Assembly: GCF_016742135.1 (NCBI RefSeq)
Contig: NZ_JACVCG010000002.1
Span: forward strand, 124,001-188,000
Direction of reading: 5' to 3'
DNA length: 64,000 nucleotides
From: Brevundimonas sp.
GTDB lineage: Bacteria > Pseudomonadota > Alphaproteobacteria > Caulobacterales > Caulobacteraceae
Positions 43,066 through 52,261 of the stretch are shown here, piece after piece. The stretch's first letter is position 1. Every line of letters starts with the position of its first letter. The notes under the pieces are model-generated. The model ran no database searches and was not told the origin of the DNA. It saw nothing but the letters and a program-made list of their open reading frames with translations. Position numbers and translations under genes: made by a program.

Positions 43066-43399
43066 GTCAAGTCCACCTTCGACCGCCTGGCAGGGCGCAC
43101 TGCCACCCCGTTCCGCAGGTCGCGTTCGAAGATCGGTCGCTTTCCCGTGACATTTTGGACCGAACTGTGACGCAGTGACCCCAGGCCGCCGGCCATCTGC
43201 ACCGGCCCGGTCGACCGCTCCCGTCGGCCGAACGGGGACTGAAAAACACCAGAGTTTACAATGTTAACGGTGTTATCCAAACGCGCGATCCGGCCCCGTG
43301 CATCGGGCGATGAGCGTGGGGGAAGGGGGGTGTGGCCCGCCCACCCCGGGCACCTGTGTCTAATTCGGGGCACTTGCGCGTTTCATGACTCGTGTGTCA

Positions 43400-43413
43400 T
43401 GTAACCGATTACA
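43400..43413. promoter_or_regulatory. LacI-type operator upstream of the LacI gene
   Basis: TGTAACCGATTACA, near-palindromic (one mismatch per half), about 108 bases before the LacI start, in the 500-base gene-free gap 43019-43520. It closely resembles GTAACCGGTTAC at 56897-56908 upstream of the MsmX-type ATPase, and both fit the LacI-family consensus with a central CG step. The rest of the gap shows no other gene or RNA that I can support. Confidence 0.7.
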
Positions 43414-43520
43414 CGATCTGACCGACGAACCTCGCCAAGGGGTCGGCACGGCTGGATCGTTCAGGGAGCCCGAAGCGTGACGTTCGATCCAGACCCTTCG
43501 CCAGTCCGCGAGGCCGGAAA

Positions 43521-44609
43521 ATGAAACCGGCTACAATTCGCGATGTGGCGCGTCATGCCCAGGTTTCTGTGGCCTCGGTCTCGCGCGCCCTGAACGGCTC
43601 GGACACCGTCACCGAGGAAACCCGCAAGCGAATTCTCGAGTCGGCCGAAGCCCTGCAGTACGTGCCCCACAGCGGTGCCCGCAGCCTGTCGACCAGCAAG
43701 ACCAACACCCTCGGCATCATCCTGCCCGACCTGTACGGAGAGTTCTTCTCAGAACTGATCCGGGGCATGGATCTGGCCGCGCGCGAGCACGGCTATCACC
43801 TGATCGTCTCCAGCTCGCATGACGATGCCGACGGTGCCGCCGCCGCGATCCGCTCGATGCGCGGCCGGGTGGATGGCCTGTTCGTCCTGTCGCCCCAGAT
43901 CGACTCGGCCAATCTGGCCACCGCCATGGCCGGACGCCTGCCCGTGGTGCTGATGCACGGCGGGGCGGCCGAAAGCACCCTCCCGTCGATCGTGGTCGAC
44001 AACAACGGCGGCGCGCATGCGGCCGTGGACCATCTGCTGGCCACGGGATGCCGCTCGATTGCCCACATCGCCGGTCCGGCCGGCAACCTCGAGGCCGAGG
44101 CCCGTCTGGCCGGCTACCTCGAAGCCATGGCCGAGGCCGGACTTGAGCCGCATGTCGTCGAGGGCGACTTCAACCAGGGCTCCGGCCATGCCTCGGCCCG
44201 CGCCCTGATGGCGGCCCCGCGTCGCTTCGACGGCGTCTTCTGCGGTAATGACATGATGGCCATCGGGGCGCTGCTGGCCTTCCAGGAGGCGGGCGTGCGC
44301 TGCCCCGAGGATGTCGCCGTGGTCGGCTTCGACGATGTGCCGATCGCCGCCCTCGTCAGGCCCGGTCTGACCACGCTCAGAATTCGCATCGCCGAGACCG
44401 GTCGCCGCGCCCTGCAGCGGCTGGTCGATCAGATCGGGACCGCGCAGGCCGGACGAGAGGCGACCGGGTCGTCCTCCATCTGCGAGGTCGTTCGACCTGA
44501 ACTCGTAATCCGCACGTCCACCCGGGCGTCGGTCTCAACCACGCGCGCGACGGACGGGCGGCCGTCGGGCGTGACCGCTTCCGCTCAGGGGGAAAACCAG
44601 GATGGCTAA
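43521..44609 (+). CDS. LacI-family transcriptional regulator
   Basis: 362 residues. N-terminal helix-turn-helix ATIRDVARHAQVSVASVSRALNGSDTVTEETRKRILESAEALQYVPHSGARSL, then a periplasmic-binding-protein-like effector domain (GIILPDLYGEFFSELIRGMDLA; GVFCGNDMMAIGALLAFQEAG; VVGFDDVPIAALVRPGLTT). Ends eight bases inside the TonB-receptor start, implying coupled expression. Predicted sugar-responsive repressor of this locus. The last 40 residues are a non-conserved, Thr/Ser-rich tail. Confidence 0.92.
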   Translation: MKPATIRDVARHAQVSVASVSRALNGSDTVTEETRKRILESAEALQYVPHSGARSLSTSKTNTLGIILPDLYGEFFSELIRGMDLAAREHGYHLIVSSSHDDADGAAAAIRSMRGRVDGLFVLSPQIDSANLATAMAGRLPVVLMHGGAAESTLPSIVVDNNGGAHAAVDHLLATGCRSIAHIAGPAGNLEAEARLAGYLEAMAEAGLEPHVVEGDFNQGSGHASARALMAAPRRFDGVFCGNDMMAIGALLAFQEAGVRCPEDVAVVGFDDVPIAALVRPGLTTLRIRIAETGRRALQRLVDQIGTAQAGREATGSSSICEVVRPELVIRTSTRASVSTTRATDGRPSGVTASAQGENQDG

Positions 44610-47600
44610 AATGAACATTCGATATCTGGGGGCGGTCTCCGCCCTCGCCATGGCCGTGTCGCTGGGCATGGCTGGAACGGCCACGGCCCAGGTGGCGACG
44701 TCCACCATCCGGGGTGCGGTCACCGACGGCGGTGCGGCGGAAGCCGGCGCCACGATCGTGGCCCGCGATGTGGCTTCGGGCTTCACCTCGCGGACCACCG
44801 CCAATGCCAACGGCGGCTATGTCCTGTCGGGTCTGCGCCCCGGCACCTATCAGATCACGGTCACGACGGCCGAGGGTGAAACCGCCACCGACGTCGTCAC
44901 CATCGGCGTCGGCCAGGTCGGCGATCTGGATCTGGACGTCGGCGGTACCGTCGTCGCTGGCACGCCCGGTGGCACCAGCGTGGATGACATCGTGGTCGTG
45001 GGTCGTCGCCTGCCCGAGGTCCGCACCCCGGAAATCGCGACCAACGTCACCACCCAGCAGATCGAGACCCTGCCGCAGATCAACCGCAACTTCCTGAACT
45101 TCGCCGCCCTGGCCCCGGGCGTGCGTGTCTCGGTCAATGAGCAGGAGCAGACCATCACTGCGGGCGGTCAGCGCGCCGAGTCGGTCAATGCCTTCATCGA
45201 TGGCGCCAGCCTGAAGTCGAACGTCATCGCGGGGGGCATCATCGGCCAGGACGACAGCCGCGGGAACCCCTTCCCCCAGGCCGGCATCCAGGAGTTCCGG
45301 GTCGTCAGCCAGAACTTCAAGGCCGAGTATGAACAGGCCTCGTCGGCCATTATCACGGCGGTGACCCGCTCGGGCACCAACGAATTCCAGGGCGAAATCT
45401 TCGGCTCGTACCGCGACGAGAGCCTGATCGCGCAGGATGTGTTCGCCCGCCGTCGGGGTGACGACAAGGTTGACCTCAGCGTCGAGCAGTGGGGTGTGGC
45501 CTTCGGCGGCCCCATCATCCGGGACCGGCTGCACTTCTTCGGCACCTATGAGCGCAAGGAAGAAAACCGCGCCAATGTGGTCAACCTCGGCCGCCAGGAC
45601 CCGCGCTTCCAGACCCAGTTCGGTCAGTATGTCGGCACCTTCGCCGCGCCCTTCGAGGAAGACCTGTTCTTCGGCAAGCTCAGCTGGCAGCCTCGGGAAG
45701 GCCATCTGGTCGACTGGAGCGTCACCTACCGTGACGAGTTCGATATCCGCGACTTCGGCGGTGCGGATTCCTACGAGCGCGCCAACAATCTCAGCCAGCA
45801 AACCCTGACCAGCAACCTGCGCTGGCAGTGGCAGGGCAATGGCTTCCTCAACGAGCTGGCCGTCGACTACCGGGATTACAACTATAACCCCGGCGCCCTG
45901 AACTTCTCGGATGTCGGCCAGAGCTACCGCCTGTTCGAGAACGACACCAATCCGACCCTGCCGGGCTTCCAGCCGGACTATTTCGGCGGGGCCACCATCA
46001 TCAACCTGGGCGGTCGTGACAGCACCCAGGACATCAACGATCGGGCCCTGACGCTCCGCAACGATCTGACCTTCAACCAGCTGGAAATGAACGGCTTCCA
46101 CACCGTCAAGATCGGCGCCAAGGTCTCGATGCAGAACTATGAGGTCCTGAAGCAGTTCGGCCGCAACCCGTTCTTCTACTTCGATGTCGACGGTCGCCCG
46201 GAACTGAGCGGTTCGACCACCGTGCCTTATCGCGTCGAACTGGGCCGCTCCTTCCCGAACGTCGATCTGGATAACACGGTGATCGGCCTGTACGTCCAGG
46301 ATGACTGGCAGCTGACCGACAAGCTCGAGATCAACCTCGGCCTCCGTTGGGACTATGAGTCCAACTCCAATAACAAGGACTATGTCACCCCGGCCGCCGT
46401 GGTGGCGGGTCTGGACCAGTGGATCGCCTCGACCGACGGCGGCAAGCCGGCCGGCTATGCTCCCAGCTGGTTCAACCGCGACGACTATATCTCGACCGGC
46501 GACAACCGTGATCCCTTCATGGGCGCCTTCCAGCCCCGGATCGGCTTCTCGTACGATGTGTTCGGGGATCGCCGCACGGTGATCTTCGGTGGTGCCGGCC
46601 GCTACTACGACCGGATCAACTTCAACTTCTCGTACGACGAGATCGTCAAGCCGTTCGACATCCGTCAGAACGTCTTCTTCAGCACCACCGGCGGACCGCT
46701 GGGCGTGGCCTCCGGCTCTGCGGGCGACCCGATCCTGTGGCAGGAGTCCTATCGCACGGCTGCAGGTCTGGATCCGGTGTTCGCCACCATCGCCGGCAAG
46801 GGCGAGGTCTTCCTGCTCAAGAACGACTGGGAACCGCCGCGCACTGACCAGTTCAACCTCGGCATCCGCCAGCGCGTCGGTGAGTGGCAGACCGAGTTCA
46901 CCCTGGCCTACGGCAAGACCGAAAACGAGTTCACCTGGCAGTATCTGACCCGCTGCCGCGAGCAGACCTTCGGTAACGACGGCGGCGGTTTCGGCGACAA
47001 CGGCGGCTTCTGTGGACCGGGCGCGGCCAACCCCTACCGCGGCTATTTCGTCTCGGATCACAACAAGGAGCGCGAATTCACCGCCCTCTACGTCAAGCTG
47101 GACAAGCCCTATACCCGGGACTCCGGCTGGGGTCTGAACCTGGCCTATACCTGGTCGGAAGCGACCCAGAACGGTGGCAATGACGCCTTCTGCTTCGATT
47201 GCTTCAGCGTCGAGACCTCACCGACCCGGCCTTCGGCCAATGATGAAGAGCACCGCATCGTCGCGAACGGCATCTACGACCTGCCGTGGGACATGCAACT
47301 GTCGGGCATCCTGACCCTCGGGTCCGGCACACCGTTCGACGTCTTCGACGGGACGGGTTCCCGGTTCTACTACCGCCCCTATGGCGGACGTCCGGAGAAA
47401 TACAGCTTCATCATTCCGAACGCCTTCGCCTACCGGAACCTGGACCTGCGTCTGACCAAGAACCTGGGCCTGCCGAACGGCTCCGAGCTGTCGGTCTTTG
47501 TGGACGCCATCAACGTCTTCAACTTCGACAACTACGCCGGCTTCGACGGGGGCACCGGCTCTGCCGCCAGCCCCAACCCGAACTTCGGACAGCCCTCGCG

Positions 47601-47652
47601 GGTGCTGTTCCCGACCCGGACCTTCCAGTTCGGCGCGCGTTACAAGTTCTGA
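44602..47652 (+). CDS. TonB-dependent receptor with carboxypeptidase-regulatory-like N-domain (sugar uptake)
   Basis: 1016 residues. Signal peptide (about 1-30, ending ATAQ), then a beta-sandwich CarboxypepD_reg-like domain (TSTIRGAVTDGGAAEAGATIVARDVASGFTSRTTANANGGYVLSGLRPG). A plug domain and a long barrel follow, ending in RTFQFGARYKF with an aromatic last residue as required for BAM insertion. Oar-like receptors in Caulobacterales take up carbohydrates. Overlaps the LacI gene by eight bases; ATG 44611 is an alternative start. A terminator-like hairpin follows the stop. Confidence 0.9.
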   Translation: MAKMNIRYLGAVSALAMAVSLGMAGTATAQVATSTIRGAVTDGGAAEAGATIVARDVASGFTSRTTANANGGYVLSGLRPGTYQITVTTAEGETATDVVTIGVGQVGDLDLDVGGTVVAGTPGGTSVDDIVVVGRRLPEVRTPEIATNVTTQQIETLPQINRNFLNFAALAPGVRVSVNEQEQTITAGGQRAESVNAFIDGASLKSNVIAGGIIGQDDSRGNPFPQAGIQEFRVVSQNFKAEYEQASSAIITAVTRSGTNEFQGEIFGSYRDESLIAQDVFARRRGDDKVDLSVEQWGVAFGGPIIRDRLHFFGTYERKEENRANVVNLGRQDPRFQTQFGQYVGTFAAPFEEDLFFGKLSWQPREGHLVDWSVTYRDEFDIRDFGGADSYERANNLSQQTLTSNLRWQWQGNGFLNELAVDYRDYNYNPGALNFSDVGQSYRLFENDTNPTLPGFQPDYFGGATIINLGGRDSTQDINDRALTLRNDLTFNQLEMNGFHTVKIGAKVSMQNYEVLKQFGRNPFFYFDVDGRPELSGSTTVPYRVELGRSFPNVDLDNTVIGLYVQDDWQLTDKLEINLGLRWDYESNSNNKDYVTPAAVVAGLDQWIASTDGGKPAGYAPSWFNRDDYISTGDNRDPFMGAFQPRIGFSYDVFGDRRTVIFGGAGRYYDRINFNFSYDEIVKPFDIRQNVFFSTTGGPLGVASGSAGDPILWQESYRTAAGLDPVFATIAGKGEVFLLKNDWEPPRTDQFNLGIRQRVGEWQTEFTLAYGKTENEFTWQYLTRCREQTFGNDGGGFGDNGGFCGPGAANPYRGYFVSDHNKEREFTALYVKLDKPYTRDSGWGLNLAYTWSEATQNGGNDAFCFDCFSVETSPTRPSANDEEHRIVANGIYDLPWDMQLSGILTLGSGTPFDVFDGTGSRFYYRPYGGRPEKYSFIIPNAFAYRNLDLRLTKNLGLPNGSELSVFVDAINVFNFDNYAGFDGGTGSAASPNPNFGQPSRVLFPTRTFQFGARYKF

Positions 47653-47666
47653 TCTCCTGAGCCTGA

Positions 47667-47709
47667 GGGCCGCCTCTCACCGTGCGTGGGGGGCGGCCCC
47701 TCTTTTTTT
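47667..47709 (+). terminator. rho-independent terminator/attenuator after the TonB receptor
   Basis: GGGCCGCC (47667-47674) pairs with GGCGGCCC (47692-47699), followed by CTCTTTTTTT. Lies between the receptor stop and the GH144-like gene, so it should lower transcription of the downstream hydrolase and transport genes relative to the receptor. Confidence 0.8.
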
Positions 47710-47751
47710 GTGTTTTCGGGTTTGCCCCGACAGTCGCGTAAAGGTGTAAGT

Positions 47752-49188
47752 ATGGATCGCAGACGGTTTCTTCTGGCTTCAGTGGCGGGTGCAGGGCTCG
47801 TCGGGCTTGCCGCCTGCGGACGCGGCAACGGCGACGGTGCCGCGGCACCGGTCACCCTCGATGCCGATGTCGAGGAGCTGCAAAAGCGCACCTTTGACTG
47901 GTTCCGCCATGTCACCGATCCGCGCACCGGCCTGACCCCCGACCGCTGGCCCACCCCGTCCTTCTCCTCGGTCGCGGCCGTCGGCTTTGCCCTGGCCTGC
48001 TGGCCGGTCGGCGTCGAGCGCGGCTGGATGACGCGCGAGGAGGCCCGCGACATCACCCTGACCACGGTGCGCTTCTTCCATGATGCGCCCCAGGGGCCCG
48101 AGGCCACCGGCATGACGGGCTACAAGGGCTTCTTCTACCACTTCCTCGACATGGACACCGGCCACCGCTTCGGCACGACCGAGCTGTCGACAGTCGACAC
48201 CGCCCTGCTGCTGGGCGGCATGCTGTTCGCCGCCCGCTATTTCGATGGCGACGACGCCGGCGAGACCGAGATCCGCCAGAAGGTCCAGACCATCTATGAG
48301 CGCGTCGAATGGGACTGGGTCGAGGTCCGCCCGCGTCGTATCACCATGGGCTGGCACCCCGAGACCGGCTTCATCGAGGCCGACTGGCATGTCTACAATG
48401 AGGGCATGATCGTCCTGCTGCTGGCGATGGGCAGCCCCACCCACCCGGTCGGCCCCGAGGTGTGGGAAGAGTGGTGCTCCGTGTACGACCGCAGCTGGAC
48501 CGCCGAATACGGCACGCCGCATCTGCACTTCGGCCCGATGTTCGGCCACCAGTACAGCCACATGTTCATCGACTTCCGTGGCATCCGCGACGCCTGGATG
48601 CGCGAGAAATCGGCCGAGATCGGCGACTTCGACTATTTCGAGAACAGCGTCCGCGCCGTTGCGGCCCAGCAGTACTATGCCCGCACCAATCCCATGGGCT
48701 GGGCGGGCTATGACGATCAGATCTGGGGTCTGACGGCCTGCGACGGCCCGGGTGATTTCGTCCAGACCGTCGACGGGCGCGAGCGCGAGTTCTTCAGCTA
48801 CTCGGCGCGTGGTCCGGGCGAGCGCGACGACGGCACCATTGCGCCGACCGCCGCCATGGCCTCGATGGCCTTCGCGCCGGACGCGGTCACCGCCTGCCTC
48901 AAGGCCATGAAAGCCCGCTACGGCGAGGCGCTCTACACGCAGTGGGGCTTCCTCGATTCCTTCAATCCGACCCTCAGGGAACGCGAAGGCCCGCTGATGC
49001 ACGGCAAGATCGTGCCCGACATCGGCTGGGTGAACGGCGACTATCTCGGCATCGACCAGGGACCCATCGTGGTCATGATCGAGAACCATCGCACCAACCT
49101 CGTCTGGAACCACATGCACGGCGAGCCCAATCTGATCCGGGGCCTTCAGCGCGCCGGCTTCCAGGGCGGCTGGCTGGACCCGGCATGA
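47752..49188 (+). CDS. GH144-like (PF10091) exported lipoprotein, putative beta-1,2-glucanase
   Basis: 478 residues starting MDRRRFLLASVAGAGLVGLAACG: twin-arginine motif followed by lipobox LAAC. The mature part is an (alpha/alpha)6 domain with TFDWFRHVTDPRTGLTPDRWP, SVAAVGFALACWPVGVERGW, HDAPQG..TGYKGFFYHFLDMDTG and GWAGYDDQIWGLTACDGP, matching the glycoamylase-like family that includes GH144 endo-beta-1,2-glucanases. Its stop overlaps the next start (ATGA). Substrate assignment rests on memory of the family and should be treated as inference. Confidence 0.8.
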   Translation: MDRRRFLLASVAGAGLVGLAACGRGNGDGAAAPVTLDADVEELQKRTFDWFRHVTDPRTGLTPDRWPTPSFSSVAAVGFALACWPVGVERGWMTREEARDITLTTVRFFHDAPQGPEATGMTGYKGFFYHFLDMDTGHRFGTTELSTVDTALLLGGMLFAARYFDGDDAGETEIRQKVQTIYERVEWDWVEVRPRRITMGWHPETGFIEADWHVYNEGMIVLLLAMGSPTHPVGPEVWEEWCSVYDRSWTAEYGTPHLHFGPMFGHQYSHMFIDFRGIRDAWMREKSAEIGDFDYFENSVRAVAAQQYYARTNPMGWAGYDDQIWGLTACDGPGDFVQTVDGREREFFSYSARGPGERDDGTIAPTAAMASMAFAPDAVTACLKAMKARYGEALYTQWGFLDSFNPTLREREGPLMHGKIVPDIGWVNGDYLGIDQGPIVVMIENHRTNLVWNHMHGEPNLIRGLQRAGFQGGWLDPA

Positions 49189-50462
49189 CGCTGGCCCGGC
49201 CCGACCGCAGGACGGCACTGGGCTGGCTGGCCGGATCGACCGCGGCACTGGCCACAGCGGGCTGCTCGGGCCGCAACGATGGACGCACACACCTGACCTT
49301 CTGGGCCATGGGCGCCGAGGGTACGGCCGTGCCGCAACTGGTCCCCGAGTTCGAACGCCGCAATCCGGGCATCGCGGTCGAGGTCCAGGCCGTCCCCTGG
49401 ACTGCGGCCCACCAGAAGCTGCTGACCGCCTATGCCGGCGACTCCCTTCCGGACATCAGCCAGATCGGCAACACCTGGGTGTCGGAAATGGCCGCCATCG
49501 GGGCCCTGTCAGCCACCCCCGCCTTCGCCTCGGACCTGCTGACCGACCAGTTCGCGGCGGTGCTCGACACCAACCGCGTCGACGGTCAGGCCGTCGCCAC
49601 GCCCTGGTATGTCGACACCCGCCTGCTGTTCTGCCGCACCGATATCCTGTCCCGCGCCGGCTATGACACCGTGCCGACCACCTGGGCCGAGTGGAAGACC
49701 GCCATGCATGCCGTCAAGCGTGCGGCGGGCGATGGCAACTTTGCAATCCTGTTGCCAGTCAATGAGTTCGAGCAACTTCTGACCTTCGGACTTCAGGCGG
49801 ACGAGCCCCTGCTGGCCGATCAGGCGACGCGCGGCAACTTCTCCAGCCCCGGCTTCATCGCGGCGCTGGCCTTCTACAAAAGCCTGTTCGACGAGGGTCT
49901 GGCGCCGCTGGTGTCCGCCACCCAGATCTCGAACGTCTGGACCGAGTTCCAGCGCGGCTATTTCAGCTTCTACTTCTCCGGGCCTTGGTCGATCGGCGAC
50001 TTCCGCCGCCGCCTGCCGCCCGAGACCCAATGGGCCACCGCCGGCATACCGGGCCCCACCGGCCCCGGCGCCTCGGCCCCCGGCGGTTCGTCGCTGGCGG
50101 TGTTCCACTCGACCCGCCACCCCGAGGCCGCCTGGGCCTGGGTGCGCTATCTGCTCGAGCCCGAGACCCAGGTCCGCTTCAACCAGATCACCGGCAGCCT
50201 GCCGGCCCGCGAAAGCGCTTGGTCGGCACCGGCTCTGGCCTCGGACCCCATGATCCAGCCCTTCAAGGCCCAGCTGGCACGCGCTGAAGCCGTGCCCAAG
50301 GCCCCGGAGTGGGAGCGGATCGTCACCGAGATGCAGATCGTCGCCGAGCGCATGGTGCGCGGCGAATACACGCCCGAGACCGCCGCCGCCGAGATCGACC
50401 GCCGCGCCGACCGCCTGCTTGAAAAACGCCGCTGGATGCTGGAGCGGGGAGGGGCCTCATGA
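49185..50462 (+). CDS. ABC sugar transporter, substrate-binding lipoprotein
   Basis: 425 residues: Tat-like start (DRRTALGWLAGSTAALATAGC lipobox) and family 1 extracellular sugar-binding domain (LTFWAMGAEGTAVPQLVPEFERRNPGIAVEVQAVPWTAAHQKLLTAYAG... AFYKSLFDEGLAPL... FYFSGPWSIGDF). Delivers an oligosaccharide to the two permeases that follow. Overlaps both neighbours by four bases. Confidence 0.92.
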   Translation: MTLARPDRRTALGWLAGSTAALATAGCSGRNDGRTHLTFWAMGAEGTAVPQLVPEFERRNPGIAVEVQAVPWTAAHQKLLTAYAGDSLPDISQIGNTWVSEMAAIGALSATPAFASDLLTDQFAAVLDTNRVDGQAVATPWYVDTRLLFCRTDILSRAGYDTVPTTWAEWKTAMHAVKRAAGDGNFAILLPVNEFEQLLTFGLQADEPLLADQATRGNFSSPGFIAALAFYKSLFDEGLAPLVSATQISNVWTEFQRGYFSFYFSGPWSIGDFRRRLPPETQWATAGIPGPTGPGASAPGGSSLAVFHSTRHPEAAWAWVRYLLEPETQVRFNQITGSLPARESAWSAPALASDPMIQPFKAQLARAEAVPKAPEWERIVTEMQIVAERMVRGEYTPETAAAEIDRRADRLLEKRRWMLERGGAS

Positions 50463-51412
50463 CCATGCGGACCGTCACGGCCCCTGCCGCCACGCGCGAG
50501 GCGACCCGTCCGCCCCGGCGCTCGGACCACCGCAAGCGGACCCGCGCCGCCTGGGGCTTTGTCGCGCCCTCGCTGATCGCCATCGGCCTGTTCTTCGTCA
50601 TTCCGATGGTCTCGGCCCTGCTGCTCAGCCTGACCGATTTCGACATCTATGCGCTGGCCGACCTCAACAACCTGCGCTTCGTCGGCCTCGACAACTACCA
50701 GAACCTGCTGGGCAATTCCCTGTTCTGGGGGGCGATGAGAAATACCGTCTGGTTCAGCGTTCTGGGCGTTCCCCTGACGCTCGCCGTGTCGCTGGCCGCC
50801 GCCGTGATCCTGAACGCCCGCATGGTGCTGTGGCGGCCGATCTGGCGGGTGATGTTCTTTGCCCCCTATGTGACGACCCTGGTCGCCACGGCGGTGCTCT
50901 GGAACTATCTGCTGCACACCCGCTACGGCATCATCAACTGGGGCCTGACCTCGGTCGGCCTGCCCGCCGTGGACTGGCTGGGCCAGCCCTCGACTTCCAT
51001 CCCCGCCATCCTGATGTTCGTTGTGTGGAAGACCTTCGGCTACAATATGCTGATCTTCCTGGCCGTGCTTCAGACCGTCCCGGACGAGCTTTACGAGGCC
51101 GCCCGCATCGACGGCGCCGGCCCCTGGAAACAGTTCCGCCACGTGACCCTGCCGGCCATCGCGCCGACCCTGCTGCTGGTCAGCATCATCTCGGTCGCCG
51201 CCTTCTTCCAGCTGTTCGCCGAGCCCTATGTGATGACGCAAGGGGGGCCCGCCCAGTCGACCGTGACCGTCCTCTATTTCATGTACGAAGAGGGCTTCAA
51301 ATGGTGGAACCTCGGCTCCGCCTCGGCCGTCGCCTTCATCCTGTTCCTGTGCATCTTCGCCATCACCCTGATCCAGCTGTGGGTGTCGAAGCGTCTGGGG
51401 GCCACGTCATGA
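50459..51412 (+). CDS. ABC sugar transporter permease (MalF-like)
   Basis: 317 residues, six helices: GFVAPSLIAIGLFFVIPMVSALLLSL at the start and the EAA loop LYEAARIDGAGPWKQFRHVTLPAIAP that docks on the ATPase. Overlaps the binding-protein stop (ATGA). Confidence 0.93.
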   Translation: MTMRTVTAPAATREATRPPRRSDHRKRTRAAWGFVAPSLIAIGLFFVIPMVSALLLSLTDFDIYALADLNNLRFVGLDNYQNLLGNSLFWGAMRNTVWFSVLGVPLTLAVSLAAAVILNARMVLWRPIWRVMFFAPYVTTLVATAVLWNYLLHTRYGIINWGLTSVGLPAVDWLGQPSTSIPAILMFVVWKTFGYNMLIFLAVLQTVPDELYEAARIDGAGPWKQFRHVTLPAIAPTLLLVSIISVAAFFQLFAEPYVMTQGGPAQSTVTVLYFMYEEGFKWWNLGSASAVAFILFLCIFAITLIQLWVSKRLGATS

Positions 51413-52245
51413 AGCTGAAGCCCCTGAAGCTCAAACCCCGTGTCATCGCGCTGAACCTCGCGGTCGCCTTCATCGCCCTGATGGTGTTGTTCCCGCTGGC
51501 CTGGATGGTCTCGGTCAGCTTCATGCAGACCGGCGAGGCCGCCACCTTCCCGCCGCCGCTGCTGCCCGACAACTGGACGCTCGAACACTACCGCACCCTG
51601 TTCGTGACCCAGGGCATGGGCCAGTACCTGTGGAACAGCTTCGCGCTGGCCACCATGGCCACTGTGCTGGCGCTCAGCTTCACGGTCCCGGCCGGCTACG
51701 CCTTTGCCAAGCTCAAGTTCGCCGGGCGCGACCGGCTGTTTCAACTGTTGATCGGCGCTCTGGTCATCCCGGCCCAGATCGGCACCCTGCCGCTGTTCCT
51801 GATGCTGAAGGGCATGGGGCTGGTGAACACCTATGCGGGCGCGCTGGTACCCTGGCTGGCCTCGATCTTCGGCCTGTTTCTGGTCCGCCAGTACGCCCTG
51901 TCGATCCCCGACGAAATGCTGGAAGCCGCCCGCGTCGACGGCGCGACCGAGGGCCAGATCTTCCGCCGTGTCGTCCTGCCGACCATGCAGCCGATCATCG
52001 TGACGCTGGGCCTGTTCGTCTTCCTCGGCAGCTGGAACGACTTCCTCTGGCCGCTGATCATCCTGACGGACCAGTCGAACTACACCCTGCCGGTCGCCCT
52101 GGCCGCCATGTCGCGGGAGCATGTGCAGGACATTGAAATGATGATGGCCGGATCGGTCATCACCGTCGCTCCCGTGCTGATCCTCTTCCTCGCGCTGCAG
52201 CGCTACTACATCCGGGGAATGCTGGCCGGCAGCGTCAAAGGCTGA
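51409..52245 (+). CDS. ABC sugar transporter permease (MalG-like)
   Basis: 278 residues, six helices: LNLAVAFIALMVLFPLAWMVSVSF and EAA loop MLEAARVDGATEGQIFRRVVLPTMQPIIVTLGLF. Overlaps the MalF-like stop by four bases. Its ATPase is not in this operon; the divergent MsmX-type ATPase at 55748-56860 is the probable partner. Confidence 0.93.
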   Translation: MKLKPLKLKPRVIALNLAVAFIALMVLFPLAWMVSVSFMQTGEAATFPPPLLPDNWTLEHYRTLFVTQGMGQYLWNSFALATMATVLALSFTVPAGYAFAKLKFAGRDRLFQLLIGALVIPAQIGTLPLFLMLKGMGLVNTYAGALVPWLASIFGLFLVRQYALSIPDEMLEAARVDGATEGQIFRRVVLPTMQPIIVTLGLFVFLGSWNDFLWPLIILTDQSNYTLPVALAAMSREHVQDIEMMMAGSVITVAPVLILFLALQRYYIRGMLAGSVKG

Positions 52246-52261
52246 GTAAGGAGTGCCTCGT

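Noticed and set aside
44377-47061. 894-codon minus-strand frame under the TonB receptor
   Set aside because: Mirror of the receptor reading frame; the receptor has a clear signal, plug, barrel and terminal aromatic residue.
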